DNA of 64,000 nucleotides from Homarus americanus (lineage: Eukaryota > Arthropoda > Malacostraca > Decapoda > Nephropidae): contig NW_024742338.1 of assembly GCF_018991925.1 (NCBI RefSeq), positions 2,734,495 to 2,798,494 on the forward strand. The letters run 5' to 3'. Of this stretch, positions 12,287 through 23,500 are shown one piece after another. The first letter of the stretch is position 1. Every line of letters starts with the position of its first letter. The position numbers and the translations under genes were made by a program. The notes below the pieces were generated by a model. It did not search any database. It was not told where the DNA came from and saw only the letters and a list, made by a program, of their open reading frames with translations.

Positions 12287-12909
12287 AGGTATGAGAGAAA
12301 ATTTAATTTTTGAACCTTTGAGAATTGACTTCATCGCCACCACTATCCTCCTCCTCCTCGCTAAACTCACGGAGAAGAGCGTCCTCGGATGCCTGGTGTG
12401 CGGGGAGTCGTCCTCGAGGTCGGGGTCGCCCTTGAGAGATAACAGCTGCTCCTTCAAGCTTCTCCAACGAGCCATTCTCTCCTCTCCTCCTCCCTCTTCT
12501 TCGCCATCTGTACCTCCTTCTTCTCCTACGACACCGCCATCTAGAAGGGTATTTGAAGGATTGAGTTGACAAGGTTTAATGGCAACACCTGTACTGTAAC
12601 TCACAACACCTGTAGTGTAACTCACAACACCTGTACTGTAACTCACAACACCTGTACTGTAACTCACAACACCTGTACTGTAACTCACAACACCTGTACT
12701 GTAACTCACAACACCTGTACTGTAACTCACAACACCTGTACTGTAACTCACAACACCTGTAATGTAACTCACAACACCTGTAATGTAACTCACAACACCT
12801 GTACTATAAACTTTGTCCACTTACCAACAATGGGCGTTGTAACATGGGCAAAGGTTACACGCCCACTCACCACCACCAGCAAGAGGGCGCCTATCCACAA
12901 CACACTCAT
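9534..12909 (-). CDS. Secreted collagen-like protein with trimerisation segment, 247 aa, 4 exons
   Basis: Exons (minus): 12909-12825, 12540-12371, 11221-11068, 9868-9534. They sum to 744 nt, with phases 1, 0, 1 and a TAA stop. Donors are GTAAGT, GTGAGT and GTCAGT; acceptors are pyrimidine-rich. Exon 1 encodes a signal peptide (MSVLWIGALLLVVVSG), probably cut near residue 21. Exon 2 encodes a Gly/Glu-rich acidic stretch and a charged segment, SLKEQLLSLKGD. Exon 3 (residues 86-136) starts with CSCSD and then has heptad-like hydrophobics (LAALAAQISLFEEEVKSI), fitting a short disulfide-linked coiled coil. Exon 4 encodes Gly-X-Y triplets, interrupted by PTTIRTRQ and by GDCIKG, and a non-collagenous basic tail. 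Fibril-forming collagens are far longer, so this is a short extracellular collagen-like chain that probably trimerises. Its specific function is unknown. Introns 2 and 3 hold antisense LINE fragments, and intron 1 is mostly a 21-bp minisatellite. Confidence 0.85.
9926..10862 (+). mobile_element. LINE reverse transcriptase fragment (family B) in intron 3 of the collagen-like gene
   Basis: Encodes the FADDT catalytic motif of reverse transcriptase (KFADDTKIGRVIK at about 9973-10011), then DLGV-like text (KDFGVMISRNLKPS), LALVRPHLDYAVQFWSP, RGDMIEVYKW and a C-terminal RVVDDWNKLS segment. There are frameshifts and stops, for example a TAG shortly after the FADD motif. It ends with CCAATAGGCCCGCTGCAG and TTCTTATGTTCTTAT, a 3' end widespread in decapod genomes. 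It is antisense to the host gene, and both junctions adjoin a 20-bp minisatellite. Confidence 0.9.
10863..11060. repeat. 20-bp minisatellite AACCCACACCCTCACCCCAT, about 10 copies
   Basis: It starts directly after the LINE 3' end. A short matching stretch also lies immediately left of the LINE (about 9901-9922), so the LINE appears to have inserted into this array. Confidence 0.9.
11385..12175 (+). mobile_element. LINE reverse transcriptase fragment (family C) in intron 2 of the collagen-like gene
   Basis: Degenerate coding text includes KFTDDKKIFRKV (from the FADD motif), DLGVVIDQSLKAGQQ, SLEKVQQRETKMIPEL, and a C-terminal RKDFFTQRLVDLWNG. There are multiple stops and frameshifts. The wording differs from families A and B, so it is a third LINE lineage. 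It is antisense to the host gene. Confidence 0.85.
12219..12283. repeat. (GA)n microsatellite
   Basis: About 65 bp of uninterrupted GA dinucleotides in intron 2 of the minus-strand collagen-like gene, close to the 3' side of its exon 2. Confidence 0.95.
12572..12812. repeat. 21-bp minisatellite, about 11 copies
   Basis: Unit ACTCACAACACCTGTACTGT plus one A; a few units carry AGTGT or AATGT. It fills most of intron 1 of the minus-strand collagen-like gene. Because 21 is a multiple of 3, it reads open on both strands (THNTCTV or STGVVSY repeats), which is not real coding. Confidence 0.95.
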
Positions 12910-13141
12910 CATAACTCCTGTCAGAATAACAACAATAACTTATTACAACACATAACAGACTGTCTTTGAGTGACTGTACCTGCATAACTGACTGTAACCA
13001 CACAATATTCTGTAGCTTGCACGTGCATCACTACAACAGTAAGTACAGTATTTATATTTTAAAAGTAACTGTATTTCTACTGTACCTTGGCAAGAGGCTG
13101 TAGGCGCCTCCTCCCTGTACGGATGCAAAGACCTGACTGAA

Positions 13142-13142
<1 letters not shown>

Positions 13143-13196
<54 letters not shown>

Positions 13197-13425
13197 CTAA
13201 TTCGCACATGCTTTCACACACACACATACACACACAAAGTACCGTGTGTAGTTAAGGGTAGATTAGGTTAGGTTAGATTAAGTTAAGGTAGGTTAGATTA
13301 ACTTAGATTAGTCTAGGTTAGGTAAGTATAGATTAAGTATGGTTACATTAGGTTAGGTTAGGTTAGGTTAATTACGTAAGTATACAGTACAATGAATATA
13401 AATGTTGACAGTGTGTGTGTGTGTA

Positions 13426-13520
<95 letters not shown>

Positions 13521-13521
13521 T
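13143..13521. repeat. (GT)n, TTAGG-like and (AAT)n tracts
   Basis: (GT)n at 13143-13195; degenerate GGTTAGGTTA runs at about 13258-13370; (AAT)n at about 13426-13521 with one AAC interruption. All lie in the spacer between the two divergent collagen-like genes. Confidence 0.9.
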
Positions 13522-13664
13522 AACGGTTTATTAAAAGATCATGGCAGTCAGAAGGCTGGAAATATACAGTTACATAATTAGGGAATGGGTCTCTTGATTA
13601 ACAAATAATGTGTGTTTGTGTGTGTACAATGTTGTCATGTACTGTACACTGTGTAGTTATTTGT

Positions 13665-13855
13665 ACACAGTGTTGGTGAAGATGGTGGTATGTTGGTGAA
13701 GATGGTGGTGTGTTGGTGAAGATGGTGGTGTGTTGGTGAAGATGGTGGTGTGTTGGTGATGGTGGTGAAGATGGTGGTGTGTTGGTGAAGGCGGTGGTGT
13801 GTTGGTGATGGTGGTGTGTTGGTGAAGATGGTGGTGTGTTGGTGAAGGCGGTGGG
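13665..13855. repeat. GTGTGTTGGTGAAGATGGTG minisatellite, about 9 copies
   Basis: Units of about 20 bp with a GATGGTGGTG length variant. It lies in the spacer between the divergent collagen-like genes. Confidence 0.9.
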
Positions 13856-14734
13856 ATCTGTCCTACAACAAGGGACCCTCTCACATTATTTGCAGCCTCC
13901 CTCCCTCTCCCTCGCCAATCCTCCAAACTACACAACACCTCCTTGTTGTCTCAAGGTCGACCTACACTCTGTGGATCTCAGCAAACAAGCATCAACTCCT
14001 CATGCTAGCCTGGTGGTTAGGTTAGGTTAAGTTAGTGTGGTCCAAGCTAGGTTAGGTTAGTGTGGTGTAAGTAACTGTTGCTATTTAATACTTCTAGTCA
14101 TTTCTATTATTTTTCGTTTGTTTAATATTTCTTACGATCTTTTTGGTACTATTTGCATGACTTCAACAATATTGCTTCATCTCTATTTTTCTACAATTTC
14201 TTCAATATTTTATACCAGTTCTCAACCATTTCAGAATTTCTGCAATTTGATTACTTTTTTTTTTGGTAGCCTGATATATTTCCTGTGCTTGTATCTATAC
14301 CTGTACTGTACTGTACTTCCAACTGTACCTGTACTGTACCTGTATTAAAATAAAATAAAATAATATATCATTTTTTTTATAATTTGCTCCACTAAAATGG
14401 GTACAAAAGTGAAGAGCAGCATGTTGGAGGGGGGGTAAGGGGAGGGTGGGGGGTTAGAGGGAGGGTGGGGAGGGGGGTAAGGGGAGAGGGGAGGTAAGAA
14501 GGAGGAGGGGGGAAGGCAACACACACACACCATCACCACGTCCTCCTCCAACAGTGCCCCTTCTCTGCCTGCCACCACCACCACCGGGCCCACTACTATC
14601 ACCGCTACCACCCCCATCACATCTCTTATACAGGTATGTCACTAATGTTTCACCTGTAATTAGCATGTACAATGTTCTCCTCAATTGTACTAACTATACC
14701 TCCAGTGTACAGTTTAGTGCGACCTAAAGACCCT
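13856..14734. other. Spacer sequence, no gene
   Basis: Mixed spacer: short TTAGG-like runs near 14015-14060, an AT-rich block at 14090-14390, and a G-rich block (GGGGTAAGGGG-type) at 14430-14510. No coding signal was recognised. Confidence 0.4.
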
Positions 14735-15084
14735 CATTAAAGGTACAACACCATAACCCTGTACAACAACACCATAATCCTGTACAACACCATAACCCTG
14801 TACAACACCATAACCCTGTACAACAACACCATAACCCTGTACAACACCACCATAACCCTGTATAACACCACCATAACCCTGTACAACACCACCATAACCC
14901 TGGACACCACCATAATCCTGTACAACTCCATAACCCTGTACACCACCACCATAACCCTGTACAACACCACCATAACCCTGTACAACACCATAACCCTGTA
15001 CAACACCATAACCCTGTACAACACCATAACCCTGTACACCACCATAACCCTGTACAACACCACCATAACCCTGTACAACACCAT
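14735..15084. repeat. 21-bp minisatellite CATAACCCTGTACAACACCA, left block
   Basis: About 17 units of 18-21 bp that vary in the number of CAC/AAC triplets. The same unit forms the much larger block at 15828-17093 beyond the inverted repeat. Confidence 0.95.
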
Positions 15085-15087
15085 ATA

Positions 15088-15823
15088 ATGAGACAGATCT
15101 CACAAGAAGATAATTATTACATATAAGTAGGAAGTAATAGAGAGTAGGAATGTAAATATAGCAAGGTTGGGTAGCGTGGCCGTGATGTTATTTACTCTGT
15201 GTCAACACGCTTATCTTCTACGTCAGTGCACATATTTATTCTTCTCAAGGGACAACCTCTCAAACACCTCTTCGATAAAACTATTTATTCATTCACTCAA
15301 TGACATGGACACATTAATATCACTATTATATCGGGGGACTAACACATTACGTCTTACGTTACTCGACACTGACTTCTCGGACACATGAATGAATACACTT
15401 CCCACAGTAGGTAACTCACCCTAGAGATTGCTCTGACAATGACTCATATGTACTGTACACCTGACGAAGGCCCAGTGGGTGTTGGCTGGGCTCTCGTATG
15501 CGGGACTCTGCTTAGCTGGGGCGTTGTGAAGTCCCCCCCGACCTGGGGGGAGGGGACGAGCGTGACTGTGCGAGTGACAAGAATGACCTCAATGACCAAC
15601 CTCTCTGAATGATTCTCATTCCATTCGTGAGATCTCATAAGACTATCACTTCAGAGAGGTTGTCCCTTGAGAAGAATAGATATGTGCACTGACGTAGAAG
15701 ATAAGCGTGTTGACACAGAGTAAATAACATCACGGCCACGCTACCAGTTTCCTATCTTTACATTCCTACTCTCTATACTTCCTACTTGTATGTAATCATC
15801 TCTTCTCTGTGAGTTTGTCTCAT
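15088..15823. repeat. Long imperfect inverted repeat (arms of about 172 bp, spacer of about 390 bp)
   Basis: The left arm 15088-15261 and right arm 15654-15823 are reverse complements with a few substitutions and indels. Shared stretches include GCGTGGCCGTGATGTTATTT, CACGCTTATCTTCTACGTCA and CTTCTCAAGGGACAACCTCT. The outer ends (ATGAGAC) abut the same minisatellite on both sides, in the same orientation. It could be a transposon with long terminal inverted repeats and no transposase, or an inverted duplication. It is located between the two divergent collagen-like genes. Confidence 0.85.
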
Positions 15824-15827
15824 TTTA

Positions 15828-17093
15828 ACCATAACCCTGTACAACACCACCATAACCCTGTACAACACCACCATAACCCTGTACAACACCACCATAACCC
15901 TGTACAACACCACCATAACCCTGTACAACACCACCATAACCCTGTACAACACCACCATAACCCTGTACAACACCACCATAACCCTGTACAACACCACCAA
16001 CCCTAACCCTGTACAACCACCATAACCCTGGTACAACACCACCATAACCCTGTACAACACCATAACCCTGTACAACACCACCATAACCACCATAACCCTG
16101 TACAACACCACCATAACCCTGTACATACACATAACTCCAACACCATGTACAACACCATGTGTACAACACACCATAACCCTGTACAACACACCATAACACC
16201 ATAACCCTGTACAACCATAACCCTGTACAACCACCATACACCTACCACCATAACCCTGTACACCACCATAACCCCAACACCATAACCCTGTACAACACCA
16301 CCATAACCCTGTACAACACCATCATAACCCTGTACAACACCACCATAACCCTGTGTACAACACCATAACCCTGTACAACACCACCATAACCCTGTACAAC
16401 ATCACCATAACCCTGTACACCATAACCCTGTACATGTACAACACCACCATAACTCTGTACAACACCACCATAACCCTGTACACCACCATAACCCTGTACA
16501 ACACCATAACCCTGTACAACACCACCATAACCCTGTACAACACCACATAACCCTGTAACCACCATAACCCTGTACACCACCATAACCCTGTACAACACCA
16601 TAACCCTGTACAACACCACCAATGTACAACACTGTACACCACCATAACCCTGTAACTCTGTACAACACCATAACCCTGTACAGCAACACCATAACCCTGT
16701 ACAACAACACCATAACCCTGTACAGCAACACCATAACCCTGTACAGCAACACCATAACCCTAACCCTGTACAGCAACACCATAACCCTGTACAGCAACAC
16801 CATAACCCTGTACAGCAACACCATAACCCTGTACAGCAACACCATAACCCTGTACAGTACAGCAACACCATAACCCCTAACCCTGTACAGCAACACCATA
16901 ACCCTGTACAGCTGTACAGCAACACCATAACCCTGTACAGCAACACCATAACCCTGTACAGCAACACCATAACCCTGTACAGCAACACCATAACCCTGTA
17001 CAGCAACACCATAACCCTGTACAGCAACACCATAACCCTGTACAGCAACACCATAACCCTGTACAGCAACACCATAACCCCGTGCAACACCAT
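15828..17093. repeat. 21-bp minisatellite CATAACCCTGTACAACACCA, right block
   Basis: About 60 units. The first half has ACAACACCAC variants and the second half (from about 16680) has ACAGCAACAC, so the two halves were amplified from different founder units. Open frames here (YRVMVVL, VQGYGG, CCTGLW) are repeat artefacts. Confidence 0.95.
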
Positions 17094-17568
17094 ACAAGTG
17101 GAGTAAAAGTTGAGGTAAATGTCCTTCTCAATATGCTGGCTAAGAGCTCCGAGTCTAAATGTTGTAACTTATGTGATTACTTATCTCAATTACTTGGAAA
17201 TTTGTGATTAGTTTTACAAAGGTAATTACCAATCATCTGTGACATGTGAATGGCAACTTTTGGCTTGTGGTTACTGTGTATGTTATAACACTGGTGGGAG
17301 AGCTGTAACACCACCACCACAGCAGCAGTATATTTCACTAGTTATCTCAAGCAAGTTTGGTAATCAACTATACCCCATCCTCCTCCCCAATGTCATTCCC
17401 TTTGGACTTTGACGTGACAAGGCTGAGGGCATTGACCACCTTTATTGGCACTATAGTTTGTAATTAGTTACGTGTCAGTATCGTTTGAAGTTTAGGTTAG
17501 GTTAGATGTCATCAACAAACCTTCAAACTTAAGAACAATCAGATCACTGAACCGTCATATTATTTCAG
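17094..17568. other. 5' flank of the plus-strand collagen-like gene
   Basis: Unique sequence between the minisatellite and exon 1. It should hold the promoter and/or the intron after an untranslated exon. I could not place a TATA box or start site with confidence. Confidence 0.4.
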
Positions 17569-20500
17569 GAGGCAGGTAAAAGATGGCCGCAGATCGCTGG
17601 GTGGCGGTGACCACCTCTTTGCTGCTGGTTCCCCTCCTGTATCTGCCGCCCTCAGTGTCTGCTGCTCGAAGGAGAGGTCGCCTTCAGTCGGGTTCCCAGT
17701 CCCCTACCACCCACCCGGTGCTTCTCAACCCCACAACACTTGGTACGCTCCACTTACTCTGCAACTGCCCACTTCTTCTGGTAAATGTGTAGCAGTTCTA
17801 CAGGATACTTACGTCTGCCTCCACTAATAATGAGCAGCTTCCAGAGAATATAGTACAGAAGTGCAGTGTGTAGGTGAGGTAGCGATGTAAAAATCCCCCA
17901 TTTTGTTTTGTAATGATGTTTAAATAATGCATTAGTTCTTCAGAAGCATATTTGAACTTGACCAAAACTCAGAAATAAAATGTATGGTCAGGTAATGAGG
18001 ACACAGTGGGAGAATGGATAAAGAAAGGTGGGTAAAGAGAGAGTAACTGAGAGGTGGATGGTAGGAAGGAGAGGGGGACACCTGTGATGTAGAAGGATGC
18101 ATTGGATGTCAGGGTGATGGGCAGTAATGTGTGGAGAGCATAACACTGAATGATTTATGGGGACGAACCTATTACCGATGAGCAATATTGGCTTGTGTGA
18201 AGTAACGGACAAACCAGATAGTTCACACATTACCACTGAATGCCACAGTAAATACAAAACTAATGCAACAAAGTATGACTGGAAGGGCACAGTAAAACAT
18301 AGGCTCTGCCATTTTCATGAAAAATTCTCATCACCATAGAGCCATGGGAGCTATGACCACCTTTTGCCATATCTTAGGTTCATATGTGTTGCACCGGCAG
18401 GGAGAGTGAATGGCACCAGCGAGAGCCAGCTGAACCAGCTTGACCACCTACTGGCAGAACTCCAACCTATGACTATCAACGAGGCAACCAGGCGCCAACT
18501 GCAGCCGAACCTGCAGCCGTACCTGCAGCAGAACCAGCAGCAGTACCTGCAGCCGTACCAGCAGCAGCGGTGTGTCTATGGTGCAGGATCACAATACTGC
18601 CCACAGCCTTGTCTAAATATGCCTTGCCCACAACCTCCAGTCACACCTTGCCCACAATATCCAGTCACACCTTGCCCATCATGTCCAATCACACCTTGCC
18701 CAGTATGTCCAGACAGTGATCCAACAGTTTGCCCACCTGGCCCGCAAGGTTTTCCAGGCTCTCCTGGACCCCCTTGCACAGGAAACCCCGGCCCCCCGGG
18801 ACCCCCAGGACGAAGTATCCCTGGGCCCCCAGGATTGACTGGACCCCCTGGTGTATGTACTGATGGTGTTTGTCCAGACCAAGACTGTGACCACACGGAC
18901 ATCATGGAACGCATCATCATCATCATGGCTGGCGGAGGTTGTTGTGACAATCAGTGCTCGGTATGTTGCTAGCTGATCCTGTATGTCGGCACCATGACTA
19001 CAAACTTCTCTGTCATAAAAATAATATACAATACAGTTCTTGTCAAATGAGATTAGGTAACAAAAATCTCCCAATACAGTACAATACAGTACTGTACTGT
19101 AAATAAAAAAGTAAAAGTTTCCCTTATCCTTGGAAAATATGACAACCATACAAGAGCTCAGACAACAGGTGATGATAATAGATGAATGAAGTTTGTTATT
19201 TGTTTCCCAAGTGTGTAATTTAAGGGAACATGGTAGTGTATGTGTTGATTCATTGGCCAGTTTGGGTTATTTTTTAATTTCTAGTTTATTGAGTTGTCCA
19301 GCTGATAATACAACACTTGAAGTTATCTGATGCTCTATATCCCTGTCTTGAGGAAGCACTTACTACCACTGGTTATGAATACATACTACTTCTGGTCACT
19401 AACACATACTATTATTGGCCACTAACACATACTACTACTGGCTACTAACACATACCGTACTACTACTGGCCACAGACACATACTACTGCTGGCCACAAAC
19501 ACACATCACTGGTTCATACAATGCTAAAAACTCTTGAAGTAAATTGTCTTATTTTCAACCATTAATTACATTTTTTCTGACTTCCTTTTGACACACAACA
19601 TTTTCATTCAGTTTGACTTTGCTTTTTATTAATACTTTCAAACTAACATCCAACTATAGTAGATAATTTATAGATGTCGTTATAGAATCTTGATACAGTG
19701 AAATAAGGATGTTTATTTTCATTACCTGTGCTACACTGTTTGTCAATACTGTAGATAAGTTTTAGTAACTTACAAACTTTCAGAGATACAAACTTCATCA
19801 CTGATGGGGTTACCTGCCAGAACAGGTGTTTAATGTGGATGGGACTGAATTATTTTGAAGAAAATTCCAGATAGAACAAACATTACCTTAGAGGAGAAGA
19901 GTGAGCCAGGTTTGAAGGCTGTATTAAAGAGTATAGCTGTACTAAATCTCCATAATCTTCATTTTTTACAATATGTTTGGTACCTACAGGAGTAAAGTTG
20001 GACTTACAAACAAGCCCCATGAACGTAACTCATTTATAAGTAGAGGAGCACCTGTATTTCCTTTTTTTATCATTATCTTATCATTCTTATTTGTCATTAT
20101 GATTATCTAGGATGATTTTATAAACCTGAACCTAACCTGACCTGACCTGACCTACACAATATCCCCTTCTAGTACCATTCTATCATCCTTACTTTTACTA
20201 TGGTTACCTAGAATGATTTTATAACCTAACCTGGCCTGAGATAACCTAACCCAACCTGACCTGACATAACCTAACCTAACTTATCCTGATGTAACCTAAC
20301 CCAACCTAACTTGACATGACCCAACCTAACCTAAACCTGACCTAACTCGACCCAAACCAACCTAACCGAACCTGAGCTGACCTGACATTTCTCACACAGA
20401 AAGAGCCAGAGAAGTGCCCGTGGGAAATCTCTCTCCTGGTCTCCAAATACGTCTTGGTGAGGAAGCACGTTGATCTCATCTCTAAACTTGACACCAGGAT

Positions 20501-23500
20501 CGACCTACTGATAGCTGCGATACTCCGCATGAGGGTTGCCATTGACAGAGGTCAGTACAGGGGTAATAGTGAGACAGGGTTGGGGAAGGTGGTAGTGGAG
20601 GTTGATAGGTGAAAAACAAATATTTCCATACTAAAAGTCATCCATTTACTGTAACATAATTTAGAGTCTTATTAAGGTTTTCAAGTACAGTACAGAACAG
20701 TGTATTCAAGCAGTAACTACACATCCCAAACACTTCAGCACTGTCACACAAACAACCCTGAGAATGTTTTAGTACCATCAAACATTTACAGCTTCCATAA
20801 TTACCCTTAAATATACTGTACTGTATCCTGTGGTTAAGAGGCATTTATCACTCTAAAATATGACAACCATACAAGAGCTCAGGTAACATGTGATGATAAT
20901 AGATGAATGAAGTTTGTTGTTTGTTTCCCAAGTGTGTAATTTAAGGGAACATGGTAGTGTATGTGTTGATTCATTGGCCAGTTTGGGTTATTTTAATCTC
21001 TAGGTTATTGAGTTATCGAGGTGATAATACAACACTTGAAGTTATCTGATACTCTATCTCCCGGTCTTGAGGAAGGACATACTGTACTGTACTACAGCCT
21101 TGACTACTGGCCAAACACATTCTACTTATGGCTACAAACACACATCACTGGTTCATACAATGCTAAATAACCCTTGAAGTAAATTCTTATTTTCAACCAT
21201 TAATTACATTTTCTCTGACTACCTTTTGACACACAACACCAACTCTTTTTAGCTAAACTTTCACCCCATGATATATTTGCCAATGGTTAATAGCAAATTC
21301 TTTCCTTTTAAATACAATAATATAGAACCAAGATTTACTGAAAAAAAGGTCTGATTTGTAAATTTAATAGAGGTATCCTAACTGTGGATTCTACCGTCAT
21401 ATGATAAGAGTTTGAATCAGATATTGATCACAGGAAGGTGAGGGAGAAAGGGGAGAAAAGGATTTACTGTATGTGAGGAAGACACACCCAGGAGGAAAAA
21501 GTGAATGAGCGAGTGAGGGAGAGACCAGAGCATCAAATGATTTCTGGGGAAGGAAGTGTTGCTGAAGGGTGATGGTGTGTATTTGGGTCTAGTTTTCAGC
21601 CAGCATTTCATTAAGACTGGAAGGTGAGAAATGCCTCTTGATGCAAATGTCCTCAATAAGTAGCTACAATATCAATGGCGTACAGTACAGTCGTGGACAA
21701 AAATTTGCTCCTGCGGTGAAACTGAATCACGGGAATGAGTCTCTGAACTGACTTACCCCGACTGTCACTAGGTGCTGGTGCACTGTTTTATCTCACTTGG
21801 GGTCGATGCTGCTTCATTTTGGGAGGGGATGAACTTGTGACCCTGGCCGTACACTTCTGTGTTCCGCATCTTCACCACCACCGTTTAACAGCCATTTCCA
21901 AGCCTGTAATAATATTTTTTTCTTTATCTGAAGTTTCATTAAAATATCTAGCATACCGTATATGGTTCATAAGTTATGCACTGTATAAGACTATGAACTC
22001 TGATCTTGAGCAGTGACACTGACCTTTGAAATATGGTGTTGTGCCAATTGTCTCGTGCTGATACATACTCAGTGGTTTCATAGAAATATTTCTTGACAAA
22101 GTTTTGACCTTTGACAGTGACCTCAATTTAATGCTGTACACTTTATCAACAGATGATGCATACTATAGATAAATTTCATAAAAATACTGTACACTGTCTC
22201 CAAAACTATATACACACTGCCTTACAGATTTTTGTGGCAATCATATGAATGGTTGTGGGTCGAACATCAATATGCGAGGACAAAGTTGCTGTTGTAATTG
22301 ACACATTCACGACAAAAACTTGTGATGCAGTGTGTAAACATGCATATGAGACACCCTGGACCAAGTCTTGATTTTTAACACCAACAGTGACCTTGACCTT
22401 TAAAACTTAATTTAGTAAAGTAATCAGAGCTTGTCTATTGGAGACACATCCTTGTAGTGTTTTTAAACTACAGTATACAGTAGTCTGCATTTACGAGGTC
22501 AATTGAACCCGTGGAGGTCCGCAAAAAACGAGAAACGCGTAAACGAAAGAACAGAACATATGGGATTAATTGAAATAGAGACTGGGCCGACTCCCAAACT
22601 CCACTTTTTCCGACACAATACGTACGTTGTAGCAAAAATAACATCTTAATTTTATGATGGTATGCACACACAATTAATATTTAAGAGAAATATCAATAAT
22701 ATTAGGTTTTTTAACACTTACGTTAGTAGAAAAGATGGCTGGGCACACGGGGATGGGGGGTTGGTTCCGAGGCAGAGGGCAGATTATTGGCCCTCACCTG
22801 TATCTCTTGTATCAATTGTATCACTATCCACCACAGAGGCTTGCAGGGCCTCTTTGTCAAACCCCTCAAAGTCCATATCCTCACCATCACTATCACCATC
22901 ACTGACTTGGACCGGCTGTGGTGGGTGGCGGGTGAAGAACTCGGTAATGTTTTGATGACTGGGCGACCTTGTGCGCACCCTGCCCGAGCCGCTTCCCGCG
23001 TAAATGATGAAATTTACCGCGTAATTAAAACATTTCATTCTGGGAAGGCACCGCGTAAATGACCAAACGCGTAAACAAAAAACCGCGTAAATGCAGACCC
23101 CGACTTACGACTGCTACGACTTATGACCGTCGGGACTTACGACCGCCGCAGATTTTTTATTAAAAATTTTTTTTTTTTTTTTTTTTTTTCAAATGACACA
23201 TGCATTTTCTATACTGAAACGTTTCCAGTTAATGTAGTTTCCATGTATAATTAGGAAATTATGGGGGCCCCATGTGCATTCAGCTGACTACATTAAAGGT
23301 AAGTGCTCAGTCACACTGTATCCATTCCTTATTATTTATTACTTTCACTGTACTGTATCCATTCCTCATTATTCATTACTTTTACTGTACTGTATTTCAT
23401 TGTAGATTTTTCATTAAAAAAAAAAAAAAAAATGTTTATCTATGTCGGACTTACGACCTGGATTTGGGTCCCTAACCCCGTCGTAAGTCGGGGTCTAGCT

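Noticed and set aside
12191..12820. Single 209-codon minus-strand frame as one gene
   Set aside because: Only 12540-12371 is a real exon with fitting phases; the rest is the intron 1 minisatellite, read as STGVVSY repeats, and the (GA)n tract.
16242..17097. 283- and 231-codon minus-strand frames (YRVMVLL, VQGYGV repeats)
   Set aside because: They are translations of the 21-bp minisatellite, whose length is a multiple of 3.
22010..22400. TGACCTTTGAC-like nuclear receptor sites in collagen intron 3
   Set aside because: Several loose matches, but in a degenerate repeat-like context with no consistent spacing.
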